A stretch of DNA of 64,000 bases from Epiperipatus broadwayi. Its lineage: Eukaryota > Onychophora > Udeonychophora > Euonychophora > Peripatidae. Both the position numbers and the translations under genes were made by a program. Shown here in pieces: positions 38,885 to 50,973 of the stretch; within the stretch, counting starts at the first letter, position 1, and every line of letters begins with the position of its first letter. Below the pieces are notes generated by a model, which did no database searches, was not told where the DNA came from, and saw only the letters and a program-made list of their open reading frames with translations. The DNA is taken from positions 124,001-188,000 of the forward strand of contig JAQFVV010006426.1 in NCBI GenBank assembly GCA_028023455.1. The letters are read 5' to 3'.

Positions 38885-38975
38885 ATGTAATGCAATAATG
38901 AAAAGACTCATGTTACAACGAGAACGCAACATCTGACACGCCTACGACCTGGGTTCGAATCCCACCCCGATAAAA
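38885..38975 (+). repeat. tRNA-like relic with intact T-arm
   Basis: GACCTGGGTTCGAATCCCAC at about 38,946 has a perfect B box and T-stem. The 5' half lacks a recognisable D-arm, so this is a tRNA pseudogene or SINE head. Confidence 0.6.
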
Positions 38976-40906
38976 TGTATAAATTTCAAGTTCTAATCAG
39001 GTTTATTTATTTCCAAATAGTTATCTGATAGCCGAGATAATTATCCATTCAGTACTTAATGTTGATAATAAATGAGTATTTATAATATCAGCTCGAGGAT
39101 AAAAAAGATGAAACTCTGTCACTGCCAGTAATTGGCAAGCCTAATAAATAATGCCCCCTTTTCACTATTCCTTTATATTATGGAGCGCCTTTGCCTACAG
39201 TGAGCTATTTAAAAGTTGTTCTACCTTTTTAATACAATAACATTAAAAATACTGATTCGAATTAAATAGTTGTCACAATTTTGAATTTACTCCAAAACAA
39301 AACTATAAAAGAATTGATTAATTAAGTAAAATTAGATGGGAGACTTCTACTATCGAATTAAATAAAATTATAAGGATGTAAAAAAAGTTGCAGTGAGAGA
39401 GAGAATGTATAATTTGGTTTAACATGGTTTCTGGATTCATGGTCTTTACACAGAAGCTACTAATTTCATCTATGAAAAACCTATTTACTTAACAGCACAT
39501 AATTTTTTGGCTAATTGGTTCCCTTTTTTAAAAGAAGAAAGAAACATTGATTTTTACTATATGAATCTCCAGCAACATAATTTAATGATTAAGTGCTAGC
39601 AAATCTTATGATATTCAAGTATTAAAAAAGTTAGATTGGAACTTCAATACAGAAATCTTTGTCTCACAATTATAACTCTTTAACAGTGTAGTAAAGTGCA
39701 TATGCATCAATACATTGTGTGCATTTTTAAATTTTGTTCAGTTAACTTAGCAATTTATTATTTTAACGGACTAATTTAGATCATAAGTTAACTGTATGTG
39801 CCTTTGACTTCTTAATAAAAGTTTGGGAAATGTTAAAGGTATCCATGAATACTCTTATTGTTAGCAAAGAACTTTCCCAAATGATTCTATTAATTTCTCT
39901 CTCATGTTATTATTAGACAAGAGTATCCTCTACATCCAATAATTATTATTTAATTGTCTTTCATATATCTTTTTTCTTTGTGATGCAATTTTTCCATTTC
40001 TACATTAAGCATTTCATTTTTTGAATATCTTTCACACCAAAAATTTCAAACACACACATCCAATGTTTTTTACTGCATTTTGCCTAGTTGTATTTTTTAT
40101 TCTACTTTATCCTAAAGCTTATCATTAAAATGAAGTGTAAAATTTATGCATAAATTAAAGAGCACATAGGCAGTTCTCTTTTTATATAGTGTTTTGTAAA
40201 TGCATTTCAATCTCATCTCAATTTTTGTTTGCAATAATTATAAAATGACTAGATCAATTCTTCTTACTTATACAGACGGAGATATATGTTTAAATAGGTT
40301 GTTGTTTTCAGTTGACTGTTGGGAATTATTATTTATAATTTGCCCAATTAAATAAATAAGTAATCTCTCTCTCTCTCTTTTTTTTTTCCAAATTGATCAA
40401 TAATTCCAATATCCATATACTCATTTTTTTTTTCTTGTTTATAAATCTTATTTATTCCACGAACCAAATTTTTTTATTATATTTGAATTTATGTAAATTA
40501 AAATGGTGTTTTATACATGTATTATAAGCATTGAAAAAGTAAAATTTAATCATTAATTGTACCACACTATAATACATTAGTCTTTACTATTTTCTGTAAT
40601 TAATATTTAAATTTTATTTTGTCATTGCATATATACATATTTATGCACAATTTTATTTCATTTAATAATAATGGATTACCATAATTATTCACACACAATA
40701 TTACAATTCAACATACCTTTCAACCATATTCTAAGATTATTTTCAATGTATAAAAAAATAATTGGAAATAAATTTTGAAAATGACTATATATATGGTTGA
40801 AATATAGATGAAATTATAAGATGTGTATATGGATGCAATAAAATGTAATTTATAGATTAAACAATGTTTGGAAAGAAAATGAGTAAGTGAAATAATTTTT
40901 ATATAA
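38976..40906. other. AT-rich intergenic DNA
   Basis: No gene or repeat match is seen; a short (TC)n next to a T-run lies at about 40,363-40,390. Confidence 0.5.
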
Positions 40907-40908
40907 TA

Positions 40909-42186
40909 CTGCATTACTTCAAATATAAGGTGCTCCTGGACTTAAGACACAATAGGATTTTAAGTCTGAAAATTTGGGGGAAAAATTATTCTTGGAATTT
41001 AAGATGCTTATATGTACTTAAATAGGAAACTAATATAAATACAATAAACTCACCTAATTTATTGTGAATCTTTTTCAGATATATGGTACTTTCACTTTCT
41101 ACATCTTCACTTTCAGAACTTGAATTCTCATCTTTACTATTCCATCAAATATCATCTTCAGGTTATTTAAATTGCAGTTGAATTTGCCTGTAAAGTATAT
41201 TTTTCTATTAAAATCTGAGTCATTCTTCTATAATAATTTATATTTTTTACAAATATTTTCTGCAAAAAATTAAAAATGTATATAAAAAAAAAAAAAGATT
41301 CTAAGACATTAGTTTTCACTTTGAAATTCAAAACGAAACATCGGAATTGTCAACATCGGCAAAATAATGTTAAAAGATTCTAAAACATTCATTTTCACTT
41401 TGAAATTCAAAATGAAAATATGAGAATTGTCAACATCTCATTTTCACTTTAAAAATCAAAAGGAAGCTACTGGAACTGTCAACATTTTGACAGAGGCTAC
41501 ATTGTGTGGAGAAAAACAATCAACCAATCAGTGCCTTGGAAAGCAGGCTCTTATCTCATTGTTATATTGATTTGTTAGTTATAAAACTATTATATAGGTT
41601 ATTTGATAATGTTTTCTTGATAAAATAATTGTAAAATGGCAAAGTAATGTTAAAAGATTCTAAAACATTCATTTTCACTTTAAAAATCAAAATGAAAACA
41701 TTGGAATTGTCATCATCTGCAAAATAATGTTAAAAGGTTCTAAAATATTCATTTTCATTTTAAAAATCAAAAGAAAGCTATCGGAACTGGCAAACTTTTG
41801 ACAGGTGCTCTCTTGTGTAAAGAACAACAATCAACCAATCAGTGCCTTGGAAGGCAGGCATGTTAATTGTAAAAAAATATTCTAAAAATTATTTGGTAAA
41901 CTTTTTTCAATAAAATGCTGGTAAAATTGGCAAAATAATATTAAAAGTAGCAATTTGAGAGAAAGTCGTTTATGAAATTAATCCAAAAAAATATTGATTA
42001 AAAAAGATTTAACATACTATTCTAAACAAGAAATGATCATAATATTATGGGCATATATAGCATAAAGCAAAGATCCACAGAAATAAGATGTTGAAAGTTT
42101 CTGTTTTGATTTTAAAACACACCCCTTTTTTAATAATGGATCCAAAATTTGGAGAAAAAGTGTGTCCTATATTTGAAGTAATACAG
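40909..42186. mobile_element. 1.28 kb TIR element with TA target duplication and internal tandem repeats
   Basis: Left end CTGCATTACTTCAAATATA is mirrored by TATATTTGAAGTAATACAG at the right, and both are flanked by TA. Sub-terminal AAGACACAATAGGATTTTAA and its partner TTTTAAAACACACC repeat the same theme. TA duplication and this end structure fit Tc1/mariner-pogo-type non-autonomous elements. No transposase is present; the centre is a tandem repeat array. Confidence 0.82.
41297..41945. repeat. Two-level tandem repeat: ~79 bp units within ~358 bp units
   Basis: GATTCTAAAACATTCATTTT then CACTTT...GAATTGTCAACATC recurs at 41,297, 41,375, about 41,432, 41,655 and about 41,735. The larger unit contains AATCAACCAATCAGTGCCTT then GGAA, seen at about 41,518 and 41,828. 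This array fills the middle of the TIR element. Confidence 0.9.
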
Positions 42187-43086
42187 TAGTAATTTTCAGA
42201 TCTCACTGTTTGTGTTCAAACTATTTTTCTCTCTTATTCCACTTTTTTTATAACATTTTATTTTCTTTATTATTAAGTATGGAGATTTAATCAAACATTT
42301 ATTAAAGGTAAACTTTTATTAAAATATATTCTTGTAAAGTATAACTATTATAAGTCATTTTAACAATCCCTATTATTAAAGAATTTAATTATAAAATATG
42401 TAATAATATAATGTGTCTGTGGAGGTATTATAATATAATAGCAAGAAATGATCTTTATTAAACAATCTGAATTAAGATTTTAAATTTACATATTATAATA
42501 GTAAATTTCAAATTGTAAAAAACTAACTCTAATGGATCAGTTTCTTGGTTCATAAAGTCAGATCTTTTAACAGTCATAATACTTTCTACTATTGTATATA
42601 TAATAATTAATTTTATCAGTATGTACAAAGGCATTAAAGTATATTCAGAATAGTTTTATTTTGGTTAAATAAGCTTTATTTATTAAAACTATAATTCAAC
42701 AAACATGTGAAGTTAAATCTTCACAATATAAATATATTAAAATAAATTTTAAACAACCCTGGTGCTATATACTTGTCACTTTTGACTTCATGTTAAAATA
42801 ATTCACTAATCAATTTCTCTAGAAAAATTGTTTTATGGCTTAAACAGCATTAATCAACTGGCATTCCAACATAATATATGAAGCCCTTTGTACATAAATA
42901 GCAAACTCAAAACTGATCAGAGTTTTAATATGTGAAATAATCACAAGCATGGCCTTATAATGTTCAACATTTAAATATAGTAGGATTATTTTCATGTTTT
43001 GAAATTTGATCACTCTTGAGTTTAGTTATTTGCCTAAAGGTTTGTGATGATGGTGTATTAGATGTGACAATATGTTGGATTGTTCC
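42187..43086. other. AT-rich intergenic DNA
   Basis: I see nothing recognisable. Confidence 0.5.
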
Positions 43087-43829
43087 CATTATCTATTAGT
43101 AAATGTTGAATAAATAGAAAAATTTAAACTTTATTTAAGCTTTTCAAATACAACTTGTTAGTAATAATACACAAATAGACAACACAGGTTAGTAATTATA
43201 CAATATTTCGAGTATTATTATTCTCCACTCTACTTCAGGTATTTCTAGCCTGACCAGTGACAGTATTAGCATAGAAATTGAATTCACACCTTTAGATTAT
43301 TGAGTATTTAATTTAAGGTGAACACTCTACCCAACTGAGCTATTTGGTCAAAGGCAATAGATACTAGAAATTTCATATATTTATGAATGAAGGTTGGTTC
43401 AAATTCTCCTGAATCCTTCAATTTTTTTAAATATTCAGTAGTATGGAAGCCTCTAATTAACCTTGCTCTTAGAAATACATATTAAAAAAATTGAAGAAAA
43501 TAGGAGGATTTGAAGCAACCCTCTTATATAAATATATAAAATTTTTACTATCTGTTACCTTTGACAGAATAGCTTAGTTGGTCAGAGCATTTGCCTTAAA
43601 ATCAAAATCTGAGAATCTAAAGATACAAGTTTGATTCCTATGCTAATACAGCCACTCATCGGGCCAGCAACAACTGAAAAAGAGTGGAGAATAATATTCA
43701 AAATGTTGCATAATTATAAACCTATGTTGTCTATTTGCCAATTACTACTAACAAGTTGTTTGTATTTGAAAAGTTAAATAAAGTTTAAAATTTTCTAGAC
43801 ATTCAAAATTTACTAATAGATGATGAAAA
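43087..43829. repeat. 743 bp foldback made of two inverted tRNA-like SINE copies
   Basis: Arms of about 340 bp (43,087-43,431 and 43,486-43,829) mirror each other around a loop of about 55 bases. Examples are CCCAACTGAGCTATTTGGTC with the mirrored AGCTTAGTTGGTCAGAG, and AACTTTATTTAAGCTTTTCA with its partner. Each arm holds a tRNA-like head: 43,563-43,650 on + (TAGCTTAGTTGGTCAGAGCA with B-box-like GTTTGATTCC), and 43,265-43,353 on -. Confidence 0.9.
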
Positions 43830-43941
43830 TAGTCCACCATATTAAAACAATTGTCTTGGAAAAACTTAATCAGTTTCTTATTTTAATATGATGTAAAAGA
43901 TGGTAAGTGTATATTAACAATTTGATTGGCTTGTTTATTTA

Positions 43942-44012
43942 AACTTCGATAGTGTAACGGTCAAATTTGTATATTTGTGCAACAAAATCAAGAATTTTCA
44001 TCCCAAGGCTGA
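43942..44012 (+). repeat. tRNA-Asp-like SINE head, eroded
   Basis: CTTCGATAGTGTAACGGTCA looks like the acceptor and D-arm of an Asp-type tRNA. The B-box position reads ATTTTCATCCC and is degenerate. Confidence 0.4.
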
Positions 44013-44406
44013 TCAGCATAAAGTGGTTGAGACCACTTGTTCAATATAGCTCCAGTTCCTTTACTAACGCTCAAAGATTTATTACCTTACGGCTGATATA
44101 TATGAGGCCACAGCAGTATTTTCTTTAATCGCGTGCTGGCAGTAGCACATCGGTAAAACATGAGACTGTAGAAAACTGACATTTTAAACAGTATAACTAT
44201 ATAGATGATGTGTGGTTTGGGCATAATTACTAAATAAGGATTGTGATTCTTAACAACTAATAGATAACTAATCAATAATAACTTAACAATGAGCAACATT
44301 GAAATACTAAGCAGAAGTTAAATTTAAATTAATTTAATGAAAGCCAAATATTTAAATAATAAAATTAATAAATGAAAATAATACTTGCAATGATTATGGG
44401 ATTGTC

Positions 44407-45760
44407 TCACTCACAGGTGATTAAGTTAGGGATACAATTTAACAACATTTACGTTTTGGTTCACATGCAGGTGATGATTTTGGATATAAGCACTTATGGT
44501 TAACTGAGTTTCAGATAGTTTTGGTTTACATATATATATATATATATGACATTTTAAATCACTCACAGGTGACATTAATTTTCTGGTTACAAATCAGTTA
44601 ATTTATTTTACTTGTCCTATATATGTATATTAATCGCAGGTGATGGTTTTGCATATAAGCATTTATGGTTTATATATACACCTGGGTCTCTTTTTACGCG
44701 GATTTATTTAACACGATTTTGAAGTTACATGATTCACGTTTCTCTGGAAGTCGAACTTCGATAATATGCTATTACTTTAAATAATAAATTTTGCGCACTT
44801 ACGTCATATTGAAAGTAATAGCACATTATTGGAATTCGACTTTCATCTTAGTAATTTCAATATTTTCAGTGCTTTATAATAGTAAGATTTTATGCAATAA
44901 TGGAATTAAAATCTTGATTTTCACATTTTATGTATACACACATTAAATTTTACAAGATTATAATGTAAATTTTTTCAAACATTGTGCGTTTTGCATTTTA
45001 AATCACATTCTGTTTTTGCTTTTTAAAAAAGAATGTAATCAATTATTAATCATTTAGTGTCCGCAAGTTTATTTTTAAAAGATGAGTAATAGCAGTGGGC
45101 ACAATTAAAATTGAAAATTAAAAAATTAAAGACAAAAATAAGAATTTAATTTTTAGTTGTTAGATTAATTACTAATTACATTGTCACCAGAAAACCATTA
45201 ACACAACATGAGAGTGACATTGGCACTAGTTATATTTCCTCGTGTGAAGAATCTGATTTTTTACCAGTTTGCAAACGAACCTGTTTATTGGCAAATAACA
45301 ATAATAATTAAAACGTGTATAAAAAATGTAAATTACTGTAAATTATGCATAAAAATATATTGTTTTGAATAAAATTAAATATTATAGTTAAAAAAAGTTT
45401 GTCTTGTATCAATTTTTTTCAAATTTTTTATTAGTCATATTTTATTTCCTTATTTTTTTTTTGCGCGAATTTTAAAGTAACTTTACATTGGTGCTTTGCT
45501 TTTACGCGATTTTTGAAAAATCACAGTCCACATCCTCTCTTTTTCAAGATAAATTACATCTATTTTTGCATGATTTCATTTGCGCGTGTTTTCTGAAGAA
45601 CCTATCTATCACGTAAAACGAGACCGAGATGTATAGCATTTTAAATCACTCGCAAGTGATTGTAGTTTTTGGATTACAAATAATTTAATTTACTTTGATA
45701 TATATATATCACTTTGCAGGTGATGAAGATTTATAATATTTTAAGTTACAGTTTTCATGA
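44407..45760. repeat. Three diverged tandem units (~125-150 bp), one split by a DNA element
   Basis: Units start with CACTC(A/G)CA(G/A)GTGA at about 44,407, 44,554 and 45,644. Each contains a second CAGGTGATG and a TA tract; the first two also have ATATAAGCA(C/T)TTATGGTT. The middle unit is interrupted by the element at 44,679-45,631. Confidence 0.75.
44679..45631. mobile_element. 953 bp TIR element, TA target site (pogo/mariner-like, non-autonomous)
   Basis: Left end CACCTGGGTCTCTTTTTACG pairs with the right-end complement CATCTCGGTCTCGTTTTACG. TA is on both sides. The host repeat unit resumes exactly at the right edge, which confirms insertion. Internal sequence repeats the TTTACGCGATTTTTGAAAA theme near both ends and has its own palindrome at 44,747-44,850 (GAAGTCGAACTTC...GGAATTCGACTTTC). 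No transposase is present. Confidence 0.85.
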
Positions 45761-48159
45761 GACTTATTAAGTTAAGAATTAATTTAGTTCGCTCATGATG
45801 ATCTATGCCTAGTTTATGCTATATAACAGGATCTAGTGATACTTATTAGTGTACTTGATGAAGTGGATGAGTTCCCATCTCTATTATATGCTATTCCATG
45901 AGGTGATAGTTCTTATTTCCAGTGATTATTAATCCCTTGGTGTGTCTTTCCAGACTTTTCCTAATGCACTGTGACAAAGTGCAGGCACCTTCTTTTACCT
46001 CAAATGTAGGTGTTTGGAAGCCACCATTCTTATGATGTATTTATTGATTTTGCTAGTTTGTTCTGCAGAGTCTATTTTGGCCTATCACTCATGAAGTGTT
46101 TAAAGCTATTTTTTTACTATAGTAGGTGAGGTTGCTTTGTATTTTGATATGTGATGATGAAATATGCTAGTTTGAAGGATTTAGTTTCTTCAGGTTTCAC
46201 TCAGTTATTTTAGTGCTCAAAGGTGTAACAATGTCTGTATTGTGTTATTATGATACTATAATCATTCAAAAACCAACCATCAACAATTGGTAATTTTAAA
46301 TGTTTAACTTGTAAGCATATGGCCAGCAAGTGCAATCCACCCATGCTATGTAGATGCTGTGATCATCCAGAACTTCTCCAATGGATGTGTAAGTCATTTA
46401 CTTTTTAACATTTTATGTAATTTATATTATATGGACAGTAATTTCTTAATTTTATGTGTGCAAATGATTTCTGATGAGTGTCCCATACATTTCATTCATT
46501 TATTTGGTTATTTGTTGGTTCAAAATCCTCAACAATAGGAGAGTCTTTATTAGTAATTTGAAAGTTAATTTAGATATGCCAGCAATTGCTTACATGTAGT
46601 CAGCTAATAATATCAAGCATTGGCAAATCAGTCAGTTAATCCTGGTCACCAATTTTTATAATGCTTTAATTTAGAGTAAATAAATAAAGAGAAATGATAT
46701 GTTAATAAGCTAATGATTAATCCCATGTAAACATATACATTTAAATGCCCAAAATTGTTTGAGAAATTGCTTATATTGGAGGTGTATAAAAATTAGCTAG
46801 TGTTAACTCTCCATTTAACTAAACTGTTATGTAGGGTGATTTATGTAAAATCATTTATTTTTTAAGAAGCCTTAGCATTATTTGTAAGACACAAAAGAGA
46901 TTTTAAATACTATTAGACAAATGACTATATTTGTCAACAGTGCTATCTTGGCAATGTATCCAAGTTTGTGTAAATTTTGTTTTATGATATTATGTTGTAA
47001 ATAAACTTATTGAATATTTATTTAAAATAAATTTAGTTCTGCTTATTTTTTTATATGCTTATTGTCTTGGGTTCACAATGTCAATTAGTTCATTTAATTA
47101 ATGTCATATAGAATACTTTTATCTACAGAAATAAGATAAAGCCATGCATATAATAGTGATTTCTGGATGAAATCCCTGTAACAGATAATCCCACATTTCC
47201 AGTTACCTAATTAATAGTTTATTTAAGAAGTATTTTCAACTATATTATCTTATAGGATAGATTATCTTTTATAAAATGAAAATGCTTTGACATTTCAGAA
47301 GATTATCCATGCTATTTTAGACTGCACACTATCGTATTATTTCGATGTCAATGTCTATTCCACATTTAGTTGCTTATGAAGGTTGTCTGTGGGAAGGTGG
47401 AATGATATAAAAAGCACCCTTGTTTTTCTACCATCTTGAGTGATGTCCTGGATATAATTAATCTAAATTTTGAATATTTTAATTGTGTACTTAAATATTA
47501 ATGCAATTATTTCTTTATATGTGATAAATATTGCTATCATGTAGTAGGATGCAGTCACTTCAAGTTAAGTGTTGGCCTTTTATAGTAGGCCAGGATATCA
47601 TTCACTTATGCATTTACCTATTCATTTGCTTAATAGACAAATTCATTTTAATATTTTTCACAAGAGTACAGTAGGAATCCTAAGATCATTTACTCTTGTT
47701 ATTTTTTGCATTGATATACTTAATTTTCTATATCTCAATATTAAATAGTACTAGTGTAGAATGGGTATTTACTGTTTGTCCCTGTGTTAAAAGAAGAGCA
47801 CACCTTAGGGTATTTTGTTTCATTTAATTCATTATAAATTATGTTACTAAAAGCAATGACAAGAATAGTGTTTGTTGTGAGATATGAGATAGAAAACTTA
47901 GGTAGAAGATTTTTTTTTTTTTATTCACAAACTTGTGCTTAGAGAATATGATTTGATGGAAGGTTAAGTCTTATAAATATTTGACAAAGTAGAAATTTTC
48001 CTTAATAATCTATTCCCAATTATTATTATTATGCTTTGATTTTTGGCAGTATTGCATGATTTTTCCTTCATCTTGTTATAGATCTCTGTATACTATCACC
48101 TTTGTAAATTTTATTGTAACACCACTGTGTCTAGCTGAAGATTCTCTCTGATTTTTGAT
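45761..48159. other. Intergenic DNA, slightly less AT-rich, no supported gene
   Basis: A 48-codon open stretch (46,262-46,408) has a Cys-rich pattern and a good donor-like GTAAGT at 46,389; see findings. Otherwise nothing is recognisable. Confidence 0.45.
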
Positions 48160-48425
48160 TGATTTATTTTTATTTTTTCCCTCCCTCCTTTCTCTTTCTC
48201 TCTCCTCTCCCTCTCTTCCCCTCCTCTTCTATGCCTCATTTCTGTCCCTCTCTTCTCTCTTCATCTACTCTTTTTCTTTTCTCTTCTCCATCCTCATTTT
48301 ACACTCTCTTTCATTTTACATTCCTCTTCCTCTCCTCTCTCACATTCTTTCCCTTCCATCTTTTCTTTATTTTTTCTCTTCTTTCATATTCTTTATTCCC
48401 CCTCCCTTTTCTCATTCTTTTTTGT
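48160..48425. repeat. Polypyrimidine (T/C) tract, ~265 bp
   Basis: Almost pure pyrimidine on the + strand with CCCTCCCTCC and CTCTCCTCTCC blocks. Two overlapping open frames here are low-complexity artefacts. The tract abuts a long palindrome. Confidence 0.9.
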
Positions 48426-48437
48426 AGATTACAATGT

Positions 48438-49680
48438 ATGATCACATATTGTACATTTCCAACATTTCAACTGTTTTTTTCTCCATTACAGTCATTTTTA
48501 AGAACCTATAACAAAAAAATTCACATCTCTATATAATACTCTAAATACAAATCTGTTTCATATATTAAACATTAACACGTCAAATCCACAATAATAAAAC
48601 ATATTAATTATACATTATTATATTTTACTTACATCTTCTTCCCTCTTCTTCCTTTATTATAAAACTTCCTTTTTATACACTAAGTATAAATTTTCAAAAA
48701 AATATTAGAAACTATCTAAAACACCAGTAAATAAAATACTATTAAATCTATTTAACCCACTCCCAATTATAAATTTATTCCTCCTTTAACAATTTTATCT
48801 AACTTTCATATCAATTATATACAATTCCTATCTATACTTTCAAATCTATTTAAAAACTAATGTAAATTATTTCTCTATCCTTTAACAATTTTTTTAAATA
48901 CAATTTAAACACTCCATATTAATTACACTTTATTTCATATTCCTAACTAACACCATTAATCCTATTTAAAACAGTTTTATATCTTTTTATGTAAAAATAT
49001 TCTTCTACCATTCTTTCTCTATAATTTTTAACCTTTTCCAACATTCTAATATCAAAATTTTTATGTCCAAATTATTTATAATGTATATATACATTGGAAT
49101 TTCTATCATTTAAAGGTTAAAAACTATAGAGAAAAGATGGTAAAAGAATATTTTTACATAAAAATATATAAACTTGTTTTAAATAGGATTAATGGTGTTA
49201 GATGGGAATATGAAATAAAATATAATTAATATGGAATGTTTAAATTGTTAAAGGGTAGAGAAATAATTTACATAAGTTTTTAAATAGATTTAAAAGTATA
49301 GATAGGAACTGTAAATAATTGATATGAAAGTTAGATAAAATACTTAAAGGAGGAATAAATTTATGATTGGGAGTGGGTTAAATGGATTTAAATACTATTT
49401 TGCTTACTGGTGTTTTAGATGATTTCTAATATTTTTTTGAAAATTTATACTTAATATGTAGAAGGAAGTTTCATAATAAAGGGAGAAAAGGGAAGAAGAT
49501 ATAAATAAAATATAATAATGTATAGTTAATATGTTTTATTATTGTGAATTTGATGTGTTAATGTTTAATATAACAGATTTGTATTTAGAGTATTATGTAT
49601 ATATATTGTTATAGGTCCTTGAAAATGACTGTAATGGGGAAAAAACAGTTGAAATATTGGAAATGTATATGTGATTATAT
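48438..49680. repeat. 1.24 kb foldback, the largest palindrome in the window
   Basis: Arms of about 600 bp mirror each other about 49,090: ACATTTCCAACATTTCAACT with AGTTGAAATATTGGAAATGT, CTAAAACACCAGTAA with TTACTGGTGTTTTAG, and TTTAACCCACTCCCAATTAT with GATTGGGAGTGGGTTAAATG. The left arm is pyrimidine-leaning and the right arm purine-leaning. Neither arm codes for protein. Confidence 0.93.
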
Positions 49681-50691
49681 ATATATATGTTCATATAATT
49701 TATATATAGAAATAAAGTTTTTGAAAAGAAGTTTGTGAAGTTATTTATAATGTTGGAGAACATATATATTTTAAAAAAGAAAGTGATTGTTTAATTTGTT
49801 ATTGTAATATATATTTGATTAAATAAACTATTGTAAAAAATACATCATAAAAAGTGTATTTTTTTGTAAAGATTTAATAAAAGCAATGTAAATAAGAATG
49901 AAAGAAATTTTGATCATCTGGGATAAAAATATTTAAGCCAATAAACATCACATGATCACCATACATATAGTGAGTTTTGCCTGTTTTGATAAAAATATCA
50001 CACTAGAAAAAATTGCAGAAAGTTAATTGATTACTGACTAGCCAAATCATTAAGATTTGCAAGATCTTCCTCCAAGATTGTTACAAATATTGAATTGTTG
50101 TCCAATACAAAATTATCTCTCATTATGCATGAATAATATCAGAAATCCTAGATTGACAGATGAGCTATAGATTTAAAATACCCAAACATCCATACAGAAA
50201 CTGGTAGTCAATTTTCCTATTTCTATGCCTTAAGTATAATCAGTTTGATTCTGAAAATGGATTAATTCTGGAAACTGATAGTTACAACAATCATTATACA
50301 TATATGTATTAACCCAATTTCAATATACACAACTGGTATTAAAATGATGAATGAAAAAAATTTATAGATTAACTTTAAACTTGGAGACACCAATAGTTCA
50401 GTAAATAAAAAATAGGATGCTGTTTATGTATGATATATTAAAAGCATGTTATTAAATATTAGATTTGTATCTAGTTGTTAGTGGAGTGTAATGTCCTAGA
50501 TAGAAAGAGAGCGGATGCCCAGGCTATAAAAACAAACAAAAAAAGTGATTGAAGTATATTGTTGCCTTCATTATAAAGGGACAAGTATTATATGCCTAAT
50601 TAATTTGTAAACTTAGACAAAAATTACAACCATTTGCCTGTTAATATGTCCCCTCTTTAGTCTTTAAAACTCTATGTAAAAAATTCAGCCT
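49681..50691. other. AT-rich DNA with one short FB1 copy
   Basis: Bases 49,941-49,985 read AATAAACATCACATGATCAC and then TGAGTTTTGCCTG, the FB1 end motifs. No gene is seen. Confidence 0.55.
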
Positions 50692-50771
50692 AGCCGGCAG
50701 GTCAGCGCAGCAGCCTTGCAAGCAAGCAATTGCTTGGAGACAGTTGTTGCGGGTTCGCTTCCTGGCTGATA
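50692..50771 (+). repeat. tRNA-derived SINE-like head (family S1)
   Basis: GCCGGCAGGTCAGCGCAGCA then GCCTTGCA and GTTGCGGGTTCGCTTCCTGG match 36,908-36,985 in the opposite orientation. B box GGTTCGCTTCC is at 50,752. GC content is high compared with the surroundings. Confidence 0.75.
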
Positions 50772-50973
50772 CTTTGACATATGGAAAAAATATATTATTA
50801 GTTTTATATCTGATAATCTTGATTCATCAGACAAAATTAGAAGTGCGAAATAATTGGACATGAATGCAGAAAATGATTGGCAGATATTTTTTATTTATAT
50901 GTCTTAAATACAATCAAAGATCATTCTGCTCTTATAGCTACAGTATTGAATAAAACAGATTCTTTTCTAGATC

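Noticed and set aside
41297-41945. Regular repeats that could suggest a CRISPR array
   Set aside because: Eukaryotic context, contiguous tandem units with no unique spacers, and location inside a TIR element.
48155-48536. Two overlapping open frames of 90 and 125 codons
   Set aside because: They are a pure Ser/Leu/Phe/Pro low-complexity reading of a polypyrimidine tract.
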